A stretch of 64,000 nucleotides of DNA from JAGLTZ01 sp964637695 (lineage in GTDB: Bacteria > Blakebacterota > Blakebacteria > Blakebacterales > Blakebacteraceae): assembly GCA_964637695.1 (NCBI GenBank), contig CAZWVF010000003.1:1-64000 (forward strand). Direction: 5' to 3'. Every line of letters begins with the position of its first letter. The stretch's first letter is position 1. A program made the position numbers and the translations under genes. The notes under the pieces are model-generated. The model was not told where the DNA came from. It saw only the letters and a list, made by a program, of their open reading frames with translations, and did not search any database. Shown in pieces: positions 17,429-24,317 of this stretch.

Positions 17429-18178
17429 ATGGAGCTGGGACTCGACGGCAGGGTTGCCCTTGTAACCGGAGGCGCAAGGGGGATAGGCGCAGCCATTTCA
17501 CTGGAGCTGGCCCGCCAGGGATGCAGCATTGCGATTGTCGATATCAGCCCTGCAGATGCGATGAAAGACCTGATTGCCATGATCGATGAGCAGGGAGGCA
17601 GAACCCTGGTTCTGCAGTCGGACGTGTCGAAATTCGCTGAAGCCGAAAAATGTATTGAGTCGGTTCGGACAGATCTGGGAACTCTCGATATCGTGGTCTG
17701 CAATGCAGGCGTCAACAGGGATGGCGTTATCTGGAAGATGACGGAGGAATTGTGGGATGAGGTTCTGGATATCAACCTGAAGGGCTGCTTCAATTTCTGC
17801 AGAGCTGCAGCCAGGGTTTTCCGCGAGCAGGGTCACGGCAAAATCGTGAATATCGCCTCGATCAACGGCCTGAGGGGCAAATTCGGGCAGAGCAACTATG
17901 CTGCTTCGAAGGGGGGCATAATCGCGCTGACCAAATCTGTCGCCGTTGAACTCGGTCGCTTCGACGTCAATGTCAATGCCGTGGCTCCAGGTATGGTCAT
18001 GACCGATATGGCCGTTGACATGCCGCAGGAGTTTCTCGATCAGGCCATCGAAGAGACGGTTCTGGGTCGAATTGCCGAACCCGGGGAGATCGCACACCTG
18101 GTGGCATTTCTCTGTTCCGATTACGCCCGCCACATAACAGGCGAAGTGATCAAGATAGACGGCGGACAGTATATCTGA
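17429..18178 (+). CDS. Short-chain dehydrogenase/reductase (FabG/BzdZ-like)
   Basis: A 249-residue classical SDR: cofactor motif TGGARGIG (residues 12-19), CNAGVNRDG, the active-site Ser in NIASINGL, and YAASKGG with catalytic Tyr and Lys. Start ATG 17429 follows AAAGGAGA, 11 bases after the hydrolase stop, so it is in the same operon. Aromatic-degradation clusters of the bzd type also contain an SDR of unknown exact role. It could oxidise a cyclic or linear 3-hydroxyacyl-CoA intermediate, adding to the fused dehydrogenase, or serve the second reductase-like system. The sequence does not discriminate between these substrates. Confidence 0.88.
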   Translation: MELGLDGRVALVTGGARGIGAAISLELARQGCSIAIVDISPADAMKDLIAMIDEQGGRTLVLQSDVSKFAEAEKCIESVRTDLGTLDIVVCNAGVNRDGVIWKMTEELWDEVLDINLKGCFNFCRAAARVFREQGHGKIVNIASINGLRGKFGQSNYAASKGGIIALTKSVAVELGRFDVNVNAVAPGMVMTDMAVDMPQEFLDQAIEETVLGRIAEPGEIAHLVAFLCSDYARHITGEVIKIDGGQYI

Positions 18179-18214
18179 CGATATAGAGACCGCAAGAGGA
18201 GGAGAGATCGTGGA

Positions 18215-18988
18215 ATGAGTGAAAACAGTGAACTGACCAGGTATGAGGTCCGCGAGGATGTAGCGTATATTACCCTCGACTCCCCTCCTTTGAATATCAT
18301 GACCATTGCGATGATGGATGAGATCAGTGAACTGCTGGAGAAAGCCGAATCTGACCCATCGGTTAAGGCGGTAGCCTTCACTGCCGAAGGAAAGGCCTTC
18401 AGCGGCGGCGCAGACATCGGAGAGCACCGTCCCGAGCAGGTCGAAGGGATGATCGGTTCGTTCGGACGACTCTTTAATAAGCTGGGTACTCTGGAACTTC
18501 CGGTTGTCATGGCTGTGAACGGGGCAGCGCTGGGTGGTGGATTCGAACTGGTGATGATGGCGGATATCCTGCTGGCAACCCCTGAAGCCACATTTGGACA
18601 GCCCGAGATTCGACTCGGATTCTTCGCTCCCGCAGCAATAGTCCGTCTGCCCGACCTGGTCGGGACTGCGCGGGCTATTGAGATCACCTGTTCGGGGAAA
18701 ACGTATGCCGCTGCCGAAATGCGTGAGATGGGTGTGGTTACACAGATCGTTTCAGAGGAAAACCTGGAGGACACTCTGGAAACCGTACTGAAGGACTTTC
18801 GAAGGTCGAGTCCCCTGGTGATGAGAATGAATGTACGTACCTTGAAAAGTCTGAAAGGGATTGGATTTGTTGAAGCGCTGGCGGAAGCGGAAAAAGTATT
18901 CCTCGAGAAACTGATGGCGACTGAGGAGCCTATTGAAGGGATAGCCTCCTTTTATGAGAAGAGACGTCCGGAGTGGAAGAACAGGTGA
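18215..18988 (+). CDS. dch: Cyclohexa-1,5-diene-1-carbonyl-CoA hydratase (Dch-like)
   Basis: A 257-residue crotonase-family protein. Features shared with the dienoyl-CoA hydratases of Thauera/Azoarcus as I recall them are PPLNIMTIAMM near the start, AFSGGADIGEH followed by QVEGMIGSF, GAALGGGFEL, FGQPEI, and a C-terminal ASFYEKRRPEW. The GEH..(Q)V..MI..F pattern in particular separates Dch from generic enoyl-CoA hydratases. The enzyme adds water to the dienoyl-CoA made by benzoyl-CoA reductase, giving 6-hydroxycyclohex-1-ene-1-carbonyl-CoA for the Had dehydrogenase encoded at 28 kb. The gene lies 36 bases after the SDR and 42 bases before the reductase-like fusion gene. Confidence 0.82.
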   Translation: MSENSELTRYEVREDVAYITLDSPPLNIMTIAMMDEISELLEKAESDPSVKAVAFTAEGKAFSGGADIGEHRPEQVEGMIGSFGRLFNKLGTLELPVVMAVNGAALGGGFELVMMADILLATPEATFGQPEIRLGFFAPAAIVRLPDLVGTARAIEITCSGKTYAAAEMREMGVVTQIVSEENLEDTLETVLKDFRRSSPLVMRMNVRTLKSLKGIGFVEALAEAEKVFLEKLMATEEPIEGIASFYEKRRPEWKNR

Positions 18989-19030
18989 TCATGTGATGGA
19001 ACTTATTGCAGGGGATCCGGGAGTGATGCG

Positions 19031-21280
19031 ATGCACACGGTTGTAATAGGCGCCGGGGCTCTGGGAGGCCTGATAGGTGCTCAACTCCACATGGCTGAGA
19101 AGAAAGTCACGATGGTCGAGATCAATCAGGCCAGAGCACGCCTGATCAACGAGACGGGTATTTACGTCTCAGAGGGGCAGAAGGGGGAACGGTGCGTTCC
19201 GGTTACGGTAGCTACTTCCTGCGAAGGCCTCGAACCTGCCGATCTGATATTCGTGGCTGTGAAGAGCTATCAGACCGATAAAGCAACTCGCAGCGTGCTG
19301 CCCCTGATGGGTCCCGACAGCATGGTTCTTTCAATGCAGAACGGCATTGGGAACACAGATGTGATGGCAGACATCATCGGACCCGAACGCGTGCTCTGCG
19401 GAATCACGTATCACAGTATCCAGCATACGGGGCCTAACAGACTTCGCTTCAGACCGGGTATAAAGCCGATCCAGATTGCACCGTTTGACGGGAAAATCAC
19501 ACCAGGGATAGAGTCGATCGGTGAACTCTTCACAAGTGCAGGCCTGGCAACAGAGATTCTTGAGAATATCGATAACGTCATATGGCAGAAACTCCTGCAT
19601 AACGCCGTCGTTAATCCCGTCTCCGCTCTTTCAGGTCTGACGTGCAGGGAACTGCTCGATGACGAAGACCTTCAGGACTTCATGCGCGACATGTGCATGG
19701 AAATCATCGAGGTTATGAAGGCAAAGGGGATCCCGATTATCGACGACGAGGATCCATACAGGCCGGTAACGAATTCACAGAGAGCTCTGGGCAAGAACCG
19801 TCCTTCGATGTGGCAGGACCTCGCCCGTGGATTTCGGACGGAAGTCGATGCACTCAACGGTGCAATCGTCGTTGAGGCTGAGCGCCTCGGCCTGCCGGCG
19901 CCACTCAACCGGACCATCGTCCGTCTGATCCATTCAAGTGAACGTCAGGGATTCATGCGCCGGGAAGAGATCGCAGAGACACTGAAAAGCGCTGCCGGAG
20001 TCATGCCCATACCTGTCTCTCGTCCTACAGTACCGGAGAAACAGGAAGACATCCCGTCCGGCAGGATCCCCCTGCAGACCGCGCCGGCATTGAAGGAACT
20101 GATACGTGAATATTATCAGGAGATCCAGAAGGGCAGTGAAAATCCCGACCAGCTGTTGGCGTGGGCATCCGGAATGGCTCCTGTTGAGATCATCCGGGCG
20201 ATGGGGATACTGCCCTACTTCCCGGAAAATCATGCAGCACTTATCGGATCGAGCCGGCAATCGGGCAAATACATCGCCAGAGCTCTGGCAGAGGGATTTT
20301 CGCAATTCGCAAGTACTGCGATGACCTGTGACATAGGAGCCGTGCTGGTCGGCGACAGTCCTCTGGTGAGTGTTTACGATATCAAGGGTCCTCCCAGAGC
20401 CGATGTCATGGTATTCAGCACCAACTTCGGACAGAGGCTCATCAGGTGGTTCGACTTCTACGGCAGCCACTTCGGTGTTCCCGTTCTGGGGCTTCATCCT
20501 CCGGTCGCCCTGAGTGACGTGGGCAAGATCGAAGTCGACGCTGCAGCCGGACAGATGATGCGTCTGACTGCAGAGCTGGAAGAGATTGCCGGCAGGAAGC
20601 TCGATCCTGACCGTCTTGCAGAAGTCGTAGACCTGTCGGCACAGTCATCCCGGTTGTGGAGCGAGATACTCGATCTGGCCCGCAACGTGCCGTCTCCGTT
20701 CACGACTTTCGATCTCTTCGTGCATATGGCCCCGATGGTGATGATGAGAGGGACTCAGGAGGCGATAGAGTACTACACGATCCTGAAGGCTGAAATTGAA
20801 GAACGGGTCTCCAGCATGCAGGCCGCGGTTCCCGGAGAGAGATACCGATTTTACTGGGAGGGTCCGCCGGTGTGGGGTGCCCTGCGCACTCTGGCCAAAA
20901 TGTTCTTCGACAACCGGATTGCCCTGATCGTTTCAACATACTGCAACATGTGGGCGCTCGAGGGACTCGATCCTGGCAACCCGTTCGAGAGCATGGCCCG
21001 TACCTATACGGGGATCTTTCCGAACCGCTCCGATGATTTCAAGGCAACTTACCTGGTATCGCAGTTTGAGGAACACGGTATAGACTGCGTCGTATATCAT
21101 GACGGTCGCACCGCTTCGGAGCATAGTAACGTCCGCTACGGGCTCGAATTGAAGTTGAGAAGGAAGACCGGCCTGCCTTCCATAGTGATAGAGGCCGATT
21201 CGCATGACCTCCGTCTCTTCTCTGCACCTGAAGTCGAGCGTCAGCTGACCGATTTTCTGGAACAACAGGAGGAACTTTGA
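19031..21280 (+). CDS. Fusion: ketopantoate-reductase-family domain + BcrB/HgdB-like subunit
   Basis: A 749-residue two-domain protein. Residues 1-315 form a full ketopantoate reductase (ApbA/PanE) fold: GAGALGG at 7-13, catalytic K187 and conserved N191/N195 in KLLHNAVVNPVSAL, and SMWQDLARGFRTE at 259-271. After a Pro-rich linker (about 325-350), residues 353-749 match the 2-hydroxyglutaryl-CoA dehydratase/benzoyl-CoA reductase catalytic family, and align end to end with the protein encoded at 23054-24316 (shared FPENH, FYWEG, STYCN.W, YHD.RT). This half keeps only three Cys (C433 and those in STYC and GIDC). Positions that are Cys in the partner (AWC, DIC, NQC, RTC) are not Cys here. I know of no characterised enzyme with this fusion. 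PanE-type domains include 2-oxoacid reductases, which fits a 2-hydroxyacyl-CoA dehydratase role. Confidence 0.85.
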   Translation: MHTVVIGAGALGGLIGAQLHMAEKKVTMVEINQARARLINETGIYVSEGQKGERCVPVTVATSCEGLEPADLIFVAVKSYQTDKATRSVLPLMGPDSMVLSMQNGIGNTDVMADIIGPERVLCGITYHSIQHTGPNRLRFRPGIKPIQIAPFDGKITPGIESIGELFTSAGLATEILENIDNVIWQKLLHNAVVNPVSALSGLTCRELLDDEDLQDFMRDMCMEIIEVMKAKGIPIIDDEDPYRPVTNSQRALGKNRPSMWQDLARGFRTEVDALNGAIVVEAERLGLPAPLNRTIVRLIHSSERQGFMRREEIAETLKSAAGVMPIPVSRPTVPEKQEDIPSGRIPLQTAPALKELIREYYQEIQKGSENPDQLLAWASGMAPVEIIRAMGILPYFPENHAALIGSSRQSGKYIARALAEGFSQFASTAMTCDIGAVLVGDSPLVSVYDIKGPPRADVMVFSTNFGQRLIRWFDFYGSHFGVPVLGLHPPVALSDVGKIEVDAAAGQMMRLTAELEEIAGRKLDPDRLAEVVDLSAQSSRLWSEILDLARNVPSPFTTFDLFVHMAPMVMMRGTQEAIEYYTILKAEIEERVSSMQAAVPGERYRFYWEGPPVWGALRTLAKMFFDNRIALIVSTYCNMWALEGLDPGNPFESMARTYTGIFPNRSDDFKATYLVSQFEEHGIDCVVYHDGRTASEHSNVRYGLELKLRRKTGLPSIVIEADSHDLRLFSAPEVERQLTDFLEQQEEL

Positions 21281-21334
21281 ATCGTTCTATTGATAAGACA
21301 GGAAACGGGCAGGTTCCGACAAACGGGTGTTGCC

Positions 21335-22120
21335 ATGTCTGAAGAGAAGAGGATTGTAGCAGCGATTGACGTGGGTACGGAATGTATCAAGGCGGTCGTC
21401 ATGGATGAAACTACCGCCATCCTGGGTCGTTCCATTATTCCTGCCAGCGGTTATTTCCGGCATCGTGTCAAGGAAGCTCTCGACGGCGCACTCGATGACG
21501 CCCGATTGGAGCATTCTGATATCGATTCAATTTCGTCAACCGGTTTCGGCGCCAGCTGTGTCGAGGAGGCGGCAGCTCAACTGGGCGAGACTGCATGTCA
21601 CGCACGGGGTGCGTTCTTCCACCATAAAGGTGCCATGTCTGTCATAGACATCGGCGGCCGCGATCCAAAGGTCCTTTACGTCAGCGAAGAGGGTCAGGTC
21701 CTCGAGGCCCACATGGTGAGACGGTGTGCGGTCGGTATAGGCACCTTTCTCATGTTCACCGCCCGCCACCTCGACGTTCATCCGACACGCCTTCAGGAGC
21801 TGGCGGCCGAGGCCGGAGAACCGGCGGACATCGGAAGTTACTGTTCGGTATTCGCAGGATCGGAGGTCCTCGAACAGCTCCGGGAAGGTACCAGTCGTGA
21901 GAATATCGCCTCGGGAGCAATGCGCTCGGTGGCCGAGAGGATCTTCGAGATCGGCGGCCTGCAGGAACCGGTACGCGTTACAGGCGGAGTCGCTGAATAT
22001 TTTCCAGGGGTGCTCAAATCTCTCTCTGAAATGACAGGGATCGAGATCGAGGCTGTTCCGGAACCGATCATGGCGGGAGCAATCGGAGCTGCCCTGAAGA
22101 GTCTGAACAGCAGTTCTTGA
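21335..22120 (+). CDS. Divergent BadF/BadG/HgdC-type ATPase (activator-like)
   Basis: A 261-residue member of the ASKHA ATPase family that drives electrons into benzoyl-CoA reductases and 2-hydroxyacyl-CoA dehydratases. Start ATG 21335 gives the expected N-terminus (AAIDVGTECIKAVV). The two cysteines that bridge the [4Fe-4S] cluster of the dimer are kept (C131, C170). Several motifs are altered, however: GGRDPK at 107-112 instead of GGQDxK, RCAVGIG at 130-136 instead of KCAAGTG, and GGVAEY near 217. It may be a regulatory or reduced-activity partner of the intact ATPase encoded just after it on the opposite strand. It lies 54 bases after the fusion gene, in the same direction. Confidence 0.85.
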   Translation: MSEEKRIVAAIDVGTECIKAVVMDETTAILGRSIIPASGYFRHRVKEALDGALDDARLEHSDIDSISSTGFGASCVEEAAAQLGETACHARGAFFHHKGAMSVIDIGGRDPKVLYVSEEGQVLEAHMVRRCAVGIGTFLMFTARHLDVHPTRLQELAAEAGEPADIGSYCSVFAGSEVLEQLREGTSRENIASGAMRSVAERIFEIGGLQEPVRVTGGVAEYFPGVLKSLSEMTGIEIEAVPEPIMAGAIGAALKSLNSSS

Positions 22121-22130
22121 ATTTCCATCG

Positions 22131-22931
22131 TTATATATCCATGATGATGTCTGCTTGTCCGGTACTCTCTTTCGCAAACAGTGCTGCTCCAAAAGCTCCG
22201 CTGAGTTGTGGTTCAGGCGGTATCAGCACCTCTCCACGTATATACTTCTTCATCACTTCGAGCATGATGTCATTGTAGGCCACGACCCCTCCCGTCATCA
22301 CAACAGGTCCCTCCAGGGTATCCATTTCGATCACCCTTCTGGCGACAGACTCATATGCACTCTTTACCATGTCTTCCAGATTCTCACCCTCTCTTATCCT
22401 CGTGAGTATCTCTGAGGAAGCGAAAACGGTGCAGAAACTGCTCAAAGCCACATCGTTTTCAGACTTCCGGGCCAGTTCGTTCATCTGGTCCATCTCGATC
22501 TGCAGTTTGCCGGCGATCTCTTCCAGAAATGTGCCTGTCCCCGCTGCACACTTGCGGTTCATCTTGAAACCGGTTCGTTTCCCTTCGCCGTCCAGCTTTA
22601 TCACTTTGGTATCCTGGCCTCCGATATCTATTACGGTAATCTGTCGAGGGAAGTGATGAAATGCTCCTTTTGAGTGGCAGGCGATCTCTGTTTTCACATT
22701 ATCGGCAAGCGTGACATTCTTCCGGCCGAAACCTGTAGCAGTGATGTGCTGAATCGATTCCCGCTCAGTGGAGCTTGAAAAGAGCAGAGCCTCAAATGTC
22801 GAATGGATGGACGATTGCAGATCGGCACCGGAACGCCCGATGGAGTGTCCGATTATCTCAGCTTTCTCATCTATCAGAACAGCTTTGATGTAAGATGTGC
22901 CGACGTCTATGCCTGCAGAGAGTCCAGCCAC
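22131..22931 (-). CDS. BadF/BadG/HgdC-type ATPase (canonical motifs)
   Basis: A 266-residue activator ATPase with all family signatures: AGIDVGTSYIKAV at the start, TGFGRKN, IDIGGQDTK at 101-109, RKCAAGTG with cluster ligand C128, C167 in SSFCTVFASSE, and GGVVAYN near the end. In the family, a homodimer or heterodimer binds one [4Fe-4S] cluster at the subunit interface and uses two ATP per electron to reduce the catalytic subunit. The gene is convergent with the divergent ATPase (10 bases apart) and divergent from the BcrB-like gene at 23054 (122-base gap). It could pair with either; it is inverted relative to its probable partners. Confidence 0.9.
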   Translation of the reverse strand: MAGLSAGIDVGTSYIKAVLIDEKAEIIGHSIGRSGADLQSSIHSTFEALLFSSSTERESIQHITATGFGRKNVTLADNVKTEIACHSKGAFHHFPRQITVIDIGGQDTKVIKLDGEGKRTGFKMNRKCAAGTGTFLEEIAGKLQIEMDQMNELARKSENDVALSSFCTVFASSEILTRIREGENLEDMVKSAYESVARRVIEMDTLEGPVVMTGGVVAYNDIMLEVMKKYIRGEVLIPPEPQLSGAFGAALFAKESTGQADIIMDI

Positions 22932-23053
22932 GGTTATCTCCGATCTGCTGTCTCGGTTTCGACTTTACAGCAGCAGGTTTAGGATACCACCTCCGCTCCC
23001 CTTTCTGTTACTGTCTAATTATCATCCCTCTGTTTTTCAGTGTGGTCACTCGT

Positions 23054-24316
23054 ATGGAGCAGATCGATATGGCAGAAGAGAAGAAACAGCTCAGAAAGAA
23101 AATTGAAGCGACGACTGAGATGGCCCGGATAATGGGCGAATACTTTTATGAACTGGATAAGGCAGCGAAGTCACCCGAAAAGAAAGTGGCATGGTGCACC
23201 AGTGTCGGTCCCGCGGAGCTGCTGCGTGCAATGGGATTCTACGTTCACTTTCCCGAGAACCACGGCGCCATACTGGGAAGCAGCCGGATGGCCTCCGACC
23301 TGATCCCCTATGCAAACGCTATCGGTTACTCGCCCGATATCTGTTCATACCTGACCTCCGATGTCGGGGCATATCTGCAGGGAGTCACTCCTCTCTCCAG
23401 GGTATATGAGGGAATTGAAAGCATACCTGAACCAGATGTCCTGGTGTTCAATACCAACCAGTGCAGGGCCGTTCAGGACTGGCTTGCCTGGTTTGGCAGG
23501 GAGTTCGACGCTCCGGTTCTGGGAATACATACACACAGAGGGATATCGGATGTTACCAACCTCCACATAAATTCGATAACCGCACAACTGGAGGCACTGG
23601 TCAATCCACTGGAGGAAATCATGGGAAGTCCTCTGGATCCCGCCGAGCTGGAAAGGGTGGTGGGACTCTCCCGTGAATGTTCTGAATTATGGAAAAAGGT
23701 TCTGGATACGGCAGCAGCAAGGCCGTCTCCATTCACTTTCTTTGACGGTACCATTCACATGGGTCCGGCGGTCGTTCTGCGTGGAACCCAGCCGGCAATA
23801 GACTACTACAAACTGTTGCTGGCCGAACTTGAATCGAGAATATCCAGTGGTGAAGGGGCGGTAGAGGGAGAAGAGTTCAGACTTTACTGGGAGGGGATGC
23901 CGATATGGGGCAGGCTGCGCGCTCACTCCGAACTCTTTGCCTCCAACCGTGCGTGCGTGCTTGCCTCCACATACTGCAACAGCTGGATCTTCACCCGGTT
24001 CGATGGAGCTGATCCCTTCAAAAGCATGGCAAGGGCGTATACTGAACTATTCATCGTCCGTTCCGACGAGATAAAGGAGCAGTATATAAAGGAGATGTTC
24101 GACACCTTCCAGATCGATGGCATCATCTACCACGATGCCAGGACCTGTCTCGACAACACCAACAGCCGGTTCGGCATGCCTCAGAGACTGGAGGAGGAAA
24201 CGGGTATACCGAGCCTGACCATAAATGGTGACCTGAACGACCTCCGGTGTCTCAGTGATGAACAGACCAATACCAGTATCGAAGCGTTCATAGAGCAGCT
24301 CGAGGAGATGCGATAG
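23054..24316 (+). CDS. BcrB/HgdB-like catalytic subunit of a second acyl-CoA reductase/dehydratase
   Basis: A 420-residue protein of the 2-hydroxyglutaryl-CoA dehydratase/benzoyl-CoA reductase family. Candidate cluster ligands are the Cys of AWCTSVGPAELLRAMG, DICSYLTSD, NTNQC, STYCNSW and YHDARTC. The DICSYL segment resembles DLCSYM in the BcrB-like subunit of the main reductase at 34.3-35.6 kb, so both systems share ancestry, but this protein is closer to the C-terminal half of the fusion at 19031-21280. Start is ATG 23054, with ATG 23069 also possible. One base separates it from the ADP-forming acyl-CoA synthetase gene, indicating cotranscription and a functional tie to CoA-ester formation or use. 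Confidence 0.85.
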   Translation: MEQIDMAEEKKQLRKKIEATTEMARIMGEYFYELDKAAKSPEKKVAWCTSVGPAELLRAMGFYVHFPENHGAILGSSRMASDLIPYANAIGYSPDICSYLTSDVGAYLQGVTPLSRVYEGIESIPEPDVLVFNTNQCRAVQDWLAWFGREFDAPVLGIHTHRGISDVTNLHINSITAQLEALVNPLEEIMGSPLDPAELERVVGLSRECSELWKKVLDTAAARPSPFTFFDGTIHMGPAVVLRGTQPAIDYYKLLLAELESRISSGEGAVEGEEFRLYWEGMPIWGRLRAHSELFASNRACVLASTYCNSWIFTRFDGADPFKSMARAYTELFIVRSDEIKEQYIKEMFDTFQIDGIIYHDARTCLDNTNSRFGMPQRLEEETGIPSLTINGDLNDLRCLSDEQTNTSIEAFIEQLEEMR

Positions 24317-24317
24317 C

